Source of the DNA: an uncultured Opitutia bacterium
GTDB taxonomy: Bacteria; Verrucomicrobiota; Verrucomicrobiia; Opitutales; CAJWYM01
Length of the DNA: 49,948 nucleotides
Direction of reading: 5' to 3'
Assembly (NCBI GenBank): GCA_913049555.1
Contig: CAJWYM010000017.1
Coordinates: 1-49,948, forward strand
Program-made: the position numbers and the translations under genes
Part shown: positions 7,845-17,552 of the stretch, piece after piece
How the letters are laid out: each line of letters opens with the position of its first letter
How positions within the stretch are numbered: the first letter of the stretch is position 1
The notes under the pieces: generated by a model
Told to the model about the DNA's origin: nothing
The model's database searches: none
What the model saw: only the letters and a program-made list of their open reading frames with translations

Positions 7845-10800
7845 TCCAAAAAACAAAGAACATGGAATTTAATTGTCAATCCACTCCCCTTGTTGCGGGT
7901 CTACATATGCTTGAAGCCAGTGCCGGCACTGGAAAAACGTACAGTATTCAGCGCATCGTTCTTAGATATTTAATGCAACAACAGGTTCCTGTAAAAAAAA
8001 TATTGGTTGTTACCTTCACAAAAGCAGCCACTGCTGAACTTAGGGAACGGATCCGTAATATTCTTTTTGAGGCTCTTAAAATCATTCAATCCGACTGCAT
8101 CACTGAAGAATGGAGTCAATATTTAGGACTTTATCAATACAGTAAAAACGCCCAAATTCTACGCCTTAAAATTGCGCTCTCAGAGTTGGATCAGATGCCT
8201 GTTTTTACGATTGACTCCTTCTTTAACAAATTACTAAAAGACACCGCTTTTGAAAGTGGCAATGAATTTGACAATGAAATTCAAATAGATACTCGCGAAT
8301 TGCAACAAGAGGTTTTGGAGGATCTTTTCCGAGAACAGTTGTTGCACAACGAAAATGGAAACTCCGAAAAACTTCTCAATCTATTGATTCGCGAAGAAAA
8401 ATCTGGGATTACCCAACTCTGCAGTAGCATAGAACGCTACCCGGATGACTTCATTCTTCATGACAGTCTCTCTGTTGAGGAACAAGATTATAGGAAGAAT
8501 AGACAAACTTTCACCTCCGAAGCCCAAGAAACAAGCATTTACTCTATATTTATGGCTCTGCATCGAGCGATTCTTCTGGGACAGGAAGACTTACAAGAGT
8601 TTTTCAAAAACAAGCCAAAAGAATTGATGGCTCAAGGGATTCTAAAGAAAGCAGAACGAGAAGAGGCATTGAAAAGACTTGCCTTCTATCCAGAGGAGGG
8701 AAAGTTCATGGAACTGCTAGAAGATTTACAATATTTTTCAAATATGGATTTTAAGGCCCTTATCCTTTCAAAAAAAGCAAGGGCAGCTGAAACTACAATC
8801 GAGAGCGTTTTGAAAAAAAAGGTGCTTCAAGCAATGAAAGCAGCTGACAATGTGAGATCCGCAAAACAAATCTTTCGTGAATCTTTTTATCGTTATTCCA
8901 TCCAATTTTTTCGTGATAAAATGGAATTTTATAAACAGAAAAGAGGACTGATTTTTCTAAAAGATTTACCGAAAACTTTATTGCAAAAGCTGAATTCTGA
9001 TTCAGAGAGTAAATCTTCCTTGTTATCCAAGGTTAAGGAAGACTATCCAGTGGCTATCATAGATGAATTTCAAGACACCAGTCCTCAACAATCGCAAATA
9101 TTTAGACAATTGTTTCACAACGACAAAGATCAACATTTTTATGTAGTTGGAGACCCAAAACAATCGATCTATGCATTTCGAGGAGCGGATGTATTTGCCT
9201 ACAGAACCATTCGAAATCTTCCTGGTATCCACATTCAGGAATTGCGAACAAATTATCGATCTGAACCCAAAATAATCGAAGCAGTGAATCATCTGTTTGA
9301 GGATACGGGAGAATTAATGTGTGGAGATCCGGTGGCGACAACGGTAAATGCCAATGAAAACTATGGGGACAATCATGACAATGTTCTCTTGAATCATCCC
9401 TCCCCTCTTCAATTATTTTTACCAAATAATGACCTACAAAAACAAAAAGTTTCCGATGTAGTTCGTTCAGTTGGAGAAGAGATCGTCCAATTACTGTCCC
9501 CGGAAAATGAAATGCGATTTACTCAAGGAAATAGAGAATCCCGCTCGATTCTACCTGGTGACATTGCGGTTCTAGTCCGATCGAGTGCGAATGCCCTTTC
9601 AATATTATCCGAGTTAGAACGCAGGAACGTTCCCGCTGTTTGCCAAGGGAATAACAGTATTTTGAAATCTCAAGAAGCTCAGGGGCTTTACCATCTGCTT
9701 CAATGCATCCAAAATCCAAAAAATGAAAGCTACATCAAAGCTTTTCTAATGTCACCACTTTGGCGGATCCGTTTTGAGCAGTTCACTCATTCAGAAAATG
9801 AAGACAATTTGGAACCCCTCACGATGGATGTATTTTCCAAATCCAATGAAAATTGGAAAAAATGGGGACTCTTATCTGCCTTGTCTGTTCTACAGAATGC
9901 GGGATTGAACAAACGGATCTTACAACAGGAATTCGGGGAGCGTAAATTGACTAATTTCCTTCACTTGATCGAGGTTTTAAATGAGCAAGCTTGGAAGAAT
10001 AAATTAACTCCAGAAGGACTCATCACTTGGTTTGGTAAAGTTTTGCAAATGCCAGACTCCTCAGATCAAGAAGAAATGAACTTGAGAATGGAGAGAGAGG
10101 GCAAAGCGGTTCGAGTGGTAACCACTCATAAAAGTAAAGGACTTGAATATCCAATTGTATTTTGTCCATTTCATTTCAATGCAGTGAATCAAAGATCCAA
10201 AGGAAAGCCTCCTCATGTTTGGCATACCAAAGTGGACAATCAAGAGTCCTTCAAGCTCCATCTAACAATGGGAGAAACGAATCAACAAGCGACCAAAGAA
10301 AAAATTGCTGATGAACTTCGGTTGCTCTACGTGGCAATGACTCGTGCAAAAAACTTGTGCTATCTCTACGTGCCAAAACTCGAAAAAGACTCTCCCCTAG
10401 AATCTTTATTTTCATTCAAAAAAAAAGATTCCATCGAGTTGCTACGATCTTGGGCTGAGGAATTGGATTCTATAAGCGTTAGAAACTTTGATCTGAAGGA
10501 CACTCTTTATCAAAGACCCATAGATGAATCCGTTGCATTACAAGCTCCTAAAGCTCCATCCAGAAATTACATATCTTTAACAAGGTCAAAAAGCAGCTTC
10601 TCCATGCTTACTAGTGGGATTGACAACTACAAAGACCATGACGCTGGAACTGAAGAGGGAAACAGAACGATTGAAGTCGAAAGTCAGAGAGGCCAAAGAC
10701 CCATAAATAGATTGCTGAACTCTTTTAGTAAAGGCGCGAACACAGGTAGCTTGATCCACGACCTGCTAGAAAAAATCCTTTTGACAGGTTATGAAAAAGA

Positions 10801-11443
10801 GGAGGAAATTTTGATGAATACCATTGGTGAAAAAACAAACTTGGAATTCGAAAGACAAAGACTAGAAATTAGAGAACTCTTAAAGGTATTAAAAGAGCTG
10901 AAGCTAAAAAACCCTGAAGGGAGTGTATGCCTAGGTTCATTAAAGCCCGAAGATTGTTTGCCAGAAGTCGCTTTTGATTTTCGCTTTCAAGGCTCCAATC
11001 ACAGAAAAATTGCCGCTGTTTTTGAAGACAGAGTTGAAGATTTTGCTGACTATGCAAAACGATTCACTCAAATGAAATCAGACCCAGGTTATATGAATGG
11101 AATCATTGACTTGGTTTTTAAACAAGACGGAAAGTACTACCTCTTGGACTGGAAAACCAACTCATTGAATCGATACGAAACCGCTCAGTTATTAGATACG
11201 ATGAAAGACCATAATTACATTCTGCAATATCATATATACCTCTTAGCCCTACACCTACACTTAACTAATATTTTAGGTAGTGAGTACTCCTATGAAAAAC
11301 ATTTTGGAGGCGTTTATTATTTATTCCTAAGAGGATTAGATCCCGAAAGCCAATCTGGAGTCTATTTTGATCGACCCTCTTTAGAGATCATTCACAAAAT
11401 GGAAAGCGAATGGCTGCTGAAAAAGGTTCCTTTCCATGAATAA
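7841..11443 (+). CDS. recB: Exodeoxyribonuclease V beta subunit RecB
   Basis: This is an SF1A (UvrD-like) 3'-5' helicase fused to the RecB nuclease domain, 1200 aa. Helicase motifs in order are Walker A EASAGTGKT (25-33), VVTFTKAATAELRERI, Walker B AIIDEFQDTSPQQS (about 404-417), VVGDPKQSIYAFRGAD, LRTNYRS, VVTTHKSKGLEYPIVF and LRLLYVAMTRAKN. The C-terminal nuclease has GSLIHDLLEKIL (about 970) and the catalytic GIIDLVF...LLDWKTN signature (about 1085-1105). All catalytic positions appear intact. It overlaps recC by 4 bases (ATGA) and recD by 8, which implies translational coupling. Another ATG seven codons in (MEFNCQS) could be the start; 7841 is chosen for the coupling. Confidence 0.95.
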   Translation: MIQKTKNMEFNCQSTPLVAGLHMLEASAGTGKTYSIQRIVLRYLMQQQVPVKKILVVTFTKAATAELRERIRNILFEALKIIQSDCITEEWSQYLGLYQYSKNAQILRLKIALSELDQMPVFTIDSFFNKLLKDTAFESGNEFDNEIQIDTRELQQEVLEDLFREQLLHNENGNSEKLLNLLIREEKSGITQLCSSIERYPDDFILHDSLSVEEQDYRKNRQTFTSEAQETSIYSIFMALHRAILLGQEDLQEFFKNKPKELMAQGILKKAEREEALKRLAFYPEEGKFMELLEDLQYFSNMDFKALILSKKARAAETTIESVLKKKVLQAMKAADNVRSAKQIFRESFYRYSIQFFRDKMEFYKQKRGLIFLKDLPKTLLQKLNSDSESKSSLLSKVKEDYPVAIIDEFQDTSPQQSQIFRQLFHNDKDQHFYVVGDPKQSIYAFRGADVFAYRTIRNLPGIHIQELRTNYRSEPKIIEAVNHLFEDTGELMCGDPVATTVNANENYGDNHDNVLLNHPSPLQLFLPNNDLQKQKVSDVVRSVGEEIVQLLSPENEMRFTQGNRESRSILPGDIAVLVRSSANALSILSELERRNVPAVCQGNNSILKSQEAQGLYHLLQCIQNPKNESYIKAFLMSPLWRIRFEQFTHSENEDNLEPLTMDVFSKSNENWKKWGLLSALSVLQNAGLNKRILQQEFGERKLTNFLHLIEVLNEQAWKNKLTPEGLITWFGKVLQMPDSSDQEEMNLRMEREGKAVRVVTTHKSKGLEYPIVFCPFHFNAVNQRSKGKPPHVWHTKVDNQESFKLHLTMGETNQQATKEKIADELRLLYVAMTRAKNLCYLYVPKLEKDSPLESLFSFKKKDSIELLRSWAEELDSISVRNFDLKDTLYQRPIDESVALQAPKAPSRNYISLTRSKSSFSMLTSGIDNYKDHDAGTEEGNRTIEVESQRGQRPINRLLNSFSKGANTGSLIHDLLEKILLTGYEKEEEILMNTIGEKTNLEFERQRLEIRELLKVLKELKLKNPEGSVCLGSLKPEDCLPEVAFDFRFQGSNHRKIAAVFEDRVEDFADYAKRFTQMKSDPGYMNGIIDLVFKQDGKYYLLDWKTNSLNRYETAQLLDTMKDHNYILQYHIYLLALHLHLTNILGSEYSYEKHFGGVYYLFLRGLDPESQSGVYFDRPSLEIIHKMESEWLLKKVPFHE

Positions 11444-13262
11444 AAAAAACCTCAAACCTCTAATATCCAAACCAGTCCAAGCCCTTGAAAAATTTTGGTT
11501 GGAAAAGGGAGCCAATGACGCTCTCTTAAAAATCCTTCCCATTTTGCACCAAAAACTAAATCAAGGCAGTCTGTGTATCGATCTTTCCGAAAGTGTCTTT
11601 TTTATGAGTATTGAGGGGGACATTACACACCACTCTTTCGATCAAGAATGGATTGAAGAACTCAAGAAAAACAAAGCGGTCGGAAATGAAAGAGATTTTA
11701 AACCCTTTATTTTGAGCGATCAGAACAAGCTCTATTTTCAAAAATACTGGGCCTACGAAGAAGAACTGATCCAAAAACACTTGAATCCAAGAATGACTAC
11801 CCCAAGTCTCGAGGAAAGCATTGAAATTTACTCCAGCAAACAAGATACAACAACTGAGGAACAATTTTTGGGAGTCTACGCAGGCCTAAAAAATCCATTG
11901 AGTTTTATAACGGGTGGGCCTGGCACAGGAAAAACAACTATTGTAGCTCGTATTTTAGTTTCCTACCTCTTGTCAGCGGGAAGAGAGGCAAAGAGAATTG
12001 CTCTCGCTGCACCCACTGGAAAAGCAGCAGCCAGAATGTTAGAATCCTTACAAAAAGAAATTTCAACTCTTAGAGATCAAGATCGTTCCAATCCCATTTG
12101 GAAAAAAGTTCAAAATTCTATAAGCGAGGATTCCTTTACCTTGCATCGCTTGTTGCATTTTCAGCCCAAGAAAAACTTATACCTCAAGAATTGCGAGAAC
12201 CCTTTGGACTATGACCTCATTATTATAGATGAAGCGACTATGATTGATTTGCCGATGATGGTGCATTTATTTAGAGCTCTTCCTTTGGATTCAAAAGTAG
12301 TCCTACTTGGGGATCAGAACCAACTGACATCGGTCGGTGTTGGATCTATTTTTTCTGATCTGATCCAAAAATTGAAAAAAGGCAGCTATCCACAAATAGC
12401 CCAAAAAAATTATGAGAAAGGAATCCAGAAAAAGTTTCCCAAAAGCAATCAAGGGGTGGGAGAAGAATCTGAGCTAAAAACCAAAATTACTGAATTGGTC
12501 AAAAGTTTTCGTTTCAAGGAAAATTCAGGAATCTTTGCCATCTGCAATGCTGTCCAAAGTGGGGATTACAAACAAGTAGATTCTCTTCTAAGTCCGAGCG
12601 ATCCATACTCAGATTTTCAATACTATAACAACCCTAAAAAATTCAAACATTTAGAACAAGTCTGCTTGGACTCAGTGATTGAAGAATGCTTCCTACCACT
12701 TAAAAATTTCAACGCATACGAGGAAAAAAATATATTGGCAGCTCTGAATCAAATCAAAGAATGTTGTTTGCTCAGCCCTACTAAAAAAGGCCTCTTAGGC
12801 ACAGAGCGATTGAATAAGATGATTGTAGAGAAAATGGGTTTTCAGGCAATGACAGCCAATAAAAAGATCGAGGCTTTTCATGGTTTGCCAATTATGATCC
12901 AAAGCAATGACTATCAGAACAATCTATTTAATGGAGACGTGGGCATTGTTTTAAAAGATCCTCAAGCTCCATCTTCAAAAAAACTCCGTGCTTACTTTCC
13001 AAAATCTCAATGTGATTATCAATCCTTTCCTGTAAACCACTTGCCTCTTTTTGAGCCTGCCTACGCAATGACTATTCACAAAAGTCAAGGATCTGAATAC
13101 AACCAAGTGGTTGTCCTGCTCCCTGACAACGTGAGTCATCTGTGCAAAGAAATTCTCTACACGGGTCTCAGTCGAGGAAAAAAGAAGGTCTTTCTGGTTA
13201 GTTCTCCCAAAACTTTAAAATCAACTGTGGAAAATACCTCTCTAAGAGCATCGGGCATCTGA
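11436..13262 (+). CDS. recD: Exodeoxyribonuclease V alpha subunit RecD
   Basis: This is an SF1B 5'-3' helicase of RecBCD, 608 aa. It shows FITGGPGTGKTTIVARI (Walker A, about 157-173), IALAAPTGKAAARM (motif Ia), DLIIIDEATMIDL (Walker B), VVLLGDQNQLTSVGVGS (motif III), then MTIHKSQGSEYNQVVVLLP and YTGLSRGKKKVFLV at the end. Length matches RecD (about 600), not the longer stand-alone RecD2. Its start overlaps recB by 8 bases, so recC, recB and recD form one compact transcription unit with all three subunits complete. After the stop at 13262 follow about 350 bases without a gene. Confidence 0.94.
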   Translation: MNKKNLKPLISKPVQALEKFWLEKGANDALLKILPILHQKLNQGSLCIDLSESVFFMSIEGDITHHSFDQEWIEELKKNKAVGNERDFKPFILSDQNKLYFQKYWAYEEELIQKHLNPRMTTPSLEESIEIYSSKQDTTTEEQFLGVYAGLKNPLSFITGGPGTGKTTIVARILVSYLLSAGREAKRIALAAPTGKAAARMLESLQKEISTLRDQDRSNPIWKKVQNSISEDSFTLHRLLHFQPKKNLYLKNCENPLDYDLIIIDEATMIDLPMMVHLFRALPLDSKVVLLGDQNQLTSVGVGSIFSDLIQKLKKGSYPQIAQKNYEKGIQKKFPKSNQGVGEESELKTKITELVKSFRFKENSGIFAICNAVQSGDYKQVDSLLSPSDPYSDFQYYNNPKKFKHLEQVCLDSVIEECFLPLKNFNAYEEKNILAALNQIKECCLLSPTKKGLLGTERLNKMIVEKMGFQAMTANKKIEAFHGLPIMIQSNDYQNNLFNGDVGIVLKDPQAPSSKKLRAYFPKSQCDYQSFPVNHLPLFEPAYAMTIHKSQGSEYNQVVVLLPDNVSHLCKEILYTGLSRGKKKVFLVSSPKTLKSTVENTSLRASGI

Positions 13263-13611
13263 TTGAAAAACCGCTTATAAAACAGTTTATTAGAGGCCCA
13301 AAAACTTAAAAATAGAGAAGATGGATCTTGGATTGTTTTTAACTCATAAGATGCAATCGAAAATGTGATTCTAACAAAAGAGATTAGAGCGAAAAGAGTC
13401 AGCCAATGAACAAATAGAACCTTTTTGAACCCGTAAAGGTTATATATAAATCATTGCCGCCGGGACTTTTAGCTTGAAATCAACACTCTAATTCTGGCGT
13501 CGAGTTAGAATCATCTCGAATACGAGTGAGACTGGAGAGAAGAATTAGAAATCAAGGAATCAAAATTTGCTTTAAAAAACCTACATAAAATTAGGAACAA
13601 TTCAGCAAAAC
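13263..13611. other. Intergenic stretch without a recognised gene
   Basis: This lies between recD and the convergent desaturase gene. I find no convincing ORF. The inverted segments CTAATTCT (about 13487) and AGAATTAG (about 13540) flank a region rich in small repeats of CGAGT and TTAGAAT. No T-run follows, so I do not call a terminator. Confidence 0.5.
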
Positions 13612-14646
13612 TTAGGCAGCACCTGCATTAGAAAGACTTTTTTTCTTGAGGGATCTAAAACTAATCAATCGATGCTCTTCATCATCCCACAAGCTGAGAA
13701 ATGTGCTTTTAAAACTGGTTTTGATTGTAAGAACAACGGTGTTCCAAAACATTGGATTCTCTCTATGGCACTGCTCCAGTCTATAATTTGGAATCCTAGA
13801 ACTCAGATGATGGATGTGGTGAAAGCCTATATTGCCGGTGAACCATTGAAGTATCTTAGGTAATTTATAATAACTACTACCGTCTAGGGCAGCTTTCGTG
13901 TAGTCCCAATCCTTTTTCTCAGCCCAGTAAGTATCTTCAAACTGATGTTGGATAAAAAACAACCAAGTCCCAGCAGCAGAAGAGACCATTAAAGCGGGAA
14001 TATGGACAAGTATAAAAGCTTTCCATCCAATCACTGCCATGATTCCACCAACTAAAACTGCAAGTGCAAGATTCGTCCAGTAAATACTCGACTCGTATTT
14101 TTTCATGGACTTAGCTCGGGTGGTTGGAAAACGATAAAAGACCGTAAATAAGAAGGTCGGTATAATTATAAACAGGTTGATTGGATTGCGATACAATCGA
14201 TACTTAAGTTGAGCAAATTTTGAAAGTTGTTTGTACTCACTGACTGTCATTGTGTGAATATCTCCGATTCCTCGCTTTTCTAAGTTTCCAGTATGAGCGT
14301 GGTGAATGGCATGCCCACGCTGCCAATAATAGTAAGGAGTCCATGTAAATAGACTACAAATAAGCCCTACCGAGTTGTTGACTTTTTTTGTTTTGAAGAA
14401 AGAACCGTGGCCACAATCATGTTGAATAATGAAAATCCGAACTAAAAATCCGCCACAAGGAATAGACAATAAGAAGGTGATCCAGTAACTGTACTCAAGA
14501 CTGAAATACATCAGTACCCACAGAGTTAGGAAAGGAATAAAAGTATTGGCAATCTGCCAAGAACTTTTCCAGAAAGAGGACTCTTGATATTTGTTTACGA
14601 GACTCTTCCATTCTGGCTGTTTGTTGTTTGTTGATTCAGCAGACAT
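13612..14646 (-). CDS. Membrane fatty-acid desaturase
   Basis: This 344-aa protein belongs to the membrane di-iron fatty-acid desaturase family, which inserts a double bond in acyl chains using O2 and an electron donor in the inner membrane. All three histidine boxes are present: HDCGH (76-80), HAIHH (112-116) and HHIHH (276-280). Between them lie hydrophobic segments at about 35-75, 155-175 and 190-235, giving the usual four-helix arrangement. The box spacing and GFHHIHHLSSRIPNYRLEQC resemble delta-12/omega-3 type enzymes, but the regioselectivity cannot be decided by eye. The gene stands alone, convergent with recD and divergent from the zinc peptidase. It probably adjusts membrane fluidity, as expected for a cold or marine bacterium (inference). 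Confidence 0.9.
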   Translation of the reverse strand: MSAESTNNKQPEWKSLVNKYQESSFWKSSWQIANTFIPFLTLWVLMYFSLEYSYWITFLLSIPCGGFLVRIFIIQHDCGHGSFFKTKKVNNSVGLICSLFTWTPYYYWQRGHAIHHAHTGNLEKRGIGDIHTMTVSEYKQLSKFAQLKYRLYRNPINLFIIIPTFLFTVFYRFPTTRAKSMKKYESSIYWTNLALAVLVGGIMAVIGWKAFILVHIPALMVSSAAGTWLFFIQHQFEDTYWAEKKDWDYTKAALDGSSYYKLPKILQWFTGNIGFHHIHHLSSRIPNYRLEQCHRENPMFWNTVVLTIKTSFKSTFLSLWDDEEHRLISFRSLKKKSLSNAGAA

Positions 14647-14827
14647 ATTTAAAATCAGTAAGAACCAAAATCAAGGAAGTAGCAAGGAACTATTTGGGTA
14701 ACAATAATATACAATTATTAGATAATGACTTAAAGAATTTTTAAATTTTTAAATTTATCCAAACTAACGAAATGAATAAACAAACCTTCTTATGAAACCA
14801 AAATAAAGGAATAAATCAAGAACTTTA

Positions 14828-15538
14828 ATGATCCAATACCTGTTCAATCGTTCAATTCACCCAAGGATTTCCATGTTATTTATCAGTTTAATTGCAATAC
14901 CTATGATCATCGGTATTTGGGCTCAGTGCAAAGTTAGCAGCACCTACAAAAAATACAGTCAGACCCAATCTAGGAGTCGAATCTCAGGAAAAGAGACTGC
15001 TGAAATCATGTTAAGACAAAGCGGAGTCTATGGAATTGAAATTGTTCCACAGAAAGGCACCCTATGCGATCATTATGATCCTACCCAGAAAAGACTTGTT
15101 CTGAGCGATTCTAACTTTTATGGAAGCAGTTTAGCTGCAATTGGGATAGCCGCGCATGAGGCGGGTCATGCGATTCAAGATAAAGTGGGTTATTCAGCAT
15201 TGAATCTTAGGATGTCTTTAATTCCAATCACAAATTCAGCTTGCAAGATCCTTCCATTTGTTATTTTCGGAGGTTTCTTGTTTCATATGACAGGATTGAT
15301 CTACTTAGGGATTCTTATCTATCTGATTTTGACTGTGTTTCAGCTTGTAACGCTCCCGGTTGAATTTGATGCGAGTGCCCGAGCCAAGAACAGTATTATG
15401 GAGCTAGGGATCATCGATCGTTCTGAATACTCGGGGGTTAAGAAAACCTTAGACGCTGCTGCACTCACTTACGTAGCAGCCTTCATAGCAGCTTTAGGGA
15501 ACTTACTCTATTTAGTTGGAATCGCAAGAGACCGATAA
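14828..15538 (+). CDS. Membrane zinc metallopeptidase, YugP type
   Basis: This 236-aa integral membrane protein belongs to the Zn_peptidase_2 (YugP-like) family. The zinc site HEAGH is at residues 110-114, preceded by SSLAAIGIAA. The third ligand probably lies in LPVEFDASARAK (about 175-186), the conserved second motif of the family. Hydrophobic helices occur at about 15-33, 130-150, 152-172 and near the C-terminus. Length is typical (about 220-235). Substrate and biological role are unknown for the family. It is divergent from the desaturase and is followed, after about 130 bases, by the subtilisin-like gene on the same strand. Confidence 0.88.
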   Translation: MIQYLFNRSIHPRISMLFISLIAIPMIIGIWAQCKVSSTYKKYSQTQSRSRISGKETAEIMLRQSGVYGIEIVPQKGTLCDHYDPTQKRLVLSDSNFYGSSLAAIGIAAHEAGHAIQDKVGYSALNLRMSLIPITNSACKILPFVIFGGFLFHMTGLIYLGILIYLILTVFQLVTLPVEFDASARAKNSIMELGIIDRSEYSGVKKTLDAAALTYVAAFIAALGNLLYLVGIARDR

Positions 15539-15665
15539 ATGAACCTTAGGGTTTTACAAAACCAAAAATTTTACATTTTTTTAGCAGAATTTTTTAGGTT
15601 CCAAAAGAGGTTTATTAGAGCTATTCTAACATTATAGGATTGATTCATAGAATTAGTTTCTTTCA

Positions 15666-17315
15666 TTGTTAGGTTTGCCTGTGAAAAATCTAGATACTCG
15701 ATTCTTTTATCTATCCATGGTTGGGTTGTGTTCGCTCCTCCTATTTTTATATTTTAAAAATAAAACCTTGGACAATCCAACGACCCGGCTTCAAGAGTCG
15801 CCCATTTCAAAACCGAGTAAGAAGCCCAAAAAAATACAAAAGATTTTAGTTGAAAAACAACAAACTAAAGGACCCACCTTCTCCTCCCCTATCACTCCTG
15901 AGAATGCAATTCCTGGGGAGAAAATTCTATCCTTCAAAAACAAAAAATCTTTCCGTAAATTTTTAGAATTTTCTAAAATCCATAATATTCCAATTTTGGA
16001 CAACATTTCCAATCTCAGTTCTGTCCTGATTCGATCCAATCCTGAAATTGAAAAACTTCTTAGCAATATGGATTCGGAATTTTTGAATGAAAACCACAAT
16101 TTAATTGTTGCCATTCCACCCAATCCAATAGATCCGAATAAATCAAAAGGATCTTATGTTCCTTTTTTGGAGGAGGCACCTGAATGGCTTGGGCTTCCTA
16201 ATGACAACTCTCTTTGGGGACAAGGCGTTTTGATTGCTGTTTTGGACTCAGGTATTAAGGCGCATAAATCACTCGATAATGACAACATAGAATTTATAGA
16301 TTTAATTAGAGAGGATTTGCCTTCTAATATCCATGGCACCGCAGTTTCCTCGATCCTATTAGGAGAGGAAACCGTTCGAGGAATCGCACCTGCCGCGTCT
16401 CTTTTAAACATTAAAGTACTGGGTGCTGAGGGCTCTGGAGATGTTTTTACTCTTTCAAAAGGAATTATAGAGGCAACCAATAAAGGAGCCAAGCTCATCA
16501 ATTTAAGCCTTGGAAGTTCCTCCGATAGTCCCATTTTACAAGAAGCGATCCAATACGCTCAAGACGCTGGAATCCTAATTGTTGCAGCCGCGGGTAATGA
16601 TGGATCTTCGAACAACTATTATCCAGCCCAATACGAGGGAGTGATTGGAGTCTCAGCCATCGACAAAATGGAGCAACGCCCCCAATTTTCTAATTATGGA
16701 GATTATGTTGACATCGCCGCTCCAGGAGTTGGGATTCAAGCCGCCTATGAGGGAGATCAAATTGCTTATTATGACGGCACCTCTTTTGCGACCCCTTATG
16801 TAACTGGGGTGTTAGCAAGTATTCTTTCTTCGGATAAAAGCTTAAGTCCTTCTGAGGCCGGTGAAATCATTATGCAACAACTCAACGAAGCTGGGAACGC
16901 TGGTAAAGATCCTTACTATGGAAATGGTATTCTAGATATAAGTAGAATTGTAAGAAGAAATGAACGAGGGAATGTAGATGTTGCAATCACCAACTATTTG
17001 TACGAAGAGAATGAAGGAGAACACTCGAAAACCCTAAACATCAACGTTCAAAATCAAGGAACCGAATGGTTGCAGTCTTTAAAACTAGAAATTGATATCA
17101 ATGGTAGAAAATGGTCCGTTCAATTGGGTTCCCTGAATAAAAACAAAACCGCCAGTCATTCCTTGAAAATTCCATCGGAACTCATAGATTCAGAAAAAAA
17201 GTTCAACATTTCTTCCTCCATCCGATCCTTAGGTCAAAAAGACTCAAACCCATCAAACAATCGACTATTAGAGATTATAAGCTTTGAAGAAAAAAATCTT
17301 AGTTCAGGATTTTAG
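15666..17315 (+). CDS. Membrane-anchored or secreted subtilisin-like protease
   Basis: This is a peptidase family S8 serine protease, 549 aa. The catalytic Asp is in IAVLDSGI (about 191), the His in HGTAVSSIL (about 223), the oxyanion Asn region in AAAGNDGSS, and the Ser in DGTSFATPYVTG (about 371). An N-terminal hydrophobic segment (FYLSMVGLCSLLLFLYF, about 14-30) acts as signal or anchor. A basic linker and a possible propeptide precede the catalytic domain, which starts near 170. The C-terminal part (about 435-549) looks like a CARDB/FN3-type beta domain: ITNYLYEENEGE, then NINVQNQGTEWLQSLKL. The start is uncertain: 15666 is TTG, and a GTG at 15681 would serve as well. No adjacent inhibitor or target is evident. 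Confidence 0.88.
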   Translation: MLGLPVKNLDTRFFYLSMVGLCSLLLFLYFKNKTLDNPTTRLQESPISKPSKKPKKIQKILVEKQQTKGPTFSSPITPENAIPGEKILSFKNKKSFRKFLEFSKIHNIPILDNISNLSSVLIRSNPEIEKLLSNMDSEFLNENHNLIVAIPPNPIDPNKSKGSYVPFLEEAPEWLGLPNDNSLWGQGVLIAVLDSGIKAHKSLDNDNIEFIDLIREDLPSNIHGTAVSSILLGEETVRGIAPAASLLNIKVLGAEGSGDVFTLSKGIIEATNKGAKLINLSLGSSSDSPILQEAIQYAQDAGILIVAAAGNDGSSNNYYPAQYEGVIGVSAIDKMEQRPQFSNYGDYVDIAAPGVGIQAAYEGDQIAYYDGTSFATPYVTGVLASILSSDKSLSPSEAGEIIMQQLNEAGNAGKDPYYGNGILDISRIVRRNERGNVDVAITNYLYEENEGEHSKTLNINVQNQGTEWLQSLKLEIDINGRKWSVQLGSLNKNKTASHSLKIPSELIDSEKKFNISSSIRSLGQKDSNPSNNRLLEIISFEEKNLSSGF

Positions 17316-17334
17316 AATTTGAGATTCCTTTAGA

Positions 17335-17349
17335 AGGAAACAAGGCAAA
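17335..17349 (+). terminator. Weak hairpin after the protease gene
   Basis: TTCCTT (17335-17340) and AAGGAA (17344-17349) pair over a TAG loop just after the protease stop. No T-run follows, so this is only a possible transcription stop or stabilising hairpin. Confidence 0.25.
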
Positions 17350-17396
17350 GCTGTTTTAAATAATTTTTTAAACGATCGTATCCTTATCTGAAAGAC

Positions 17397-17422
17397 GAAA
17401 GTTGTTTTCTGAAAGTTGTTTT
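17397..17422. repeat. Short tandem repeat
   Basis: The 12-mer GAAAGTTGTTTT occurs twice, at 17397-17408 and 17411-17422, separated by CT. The function is unknown. It lies in the 237-base gap between the protease gene and the next gene. Confidence 0.6.
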
Positions 17423-17552
17423 TAAATTGGAAATTAGATTCATGCTTTTAGCTCTTTGAAGAATCCAACTTGTAAATGCTCAAATCCCCAAAATCCACCA
17501 TTGATTCTAGGGAATTTTACATCATAATTATCCATTTTACTAAAATAATTCC

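Noticed and set aside
4620-13262. Several antisense ORFs of 60-107 codons inside recC, recB and recD
   Set aside because: They lack motifs and lie inside well-supported genes; they are shadow frames.
13480-13550. Inverted repeats downstream of recD as a terminator
   Set aside because: Imperfect pairing, long spacing and no T-run on either strand.
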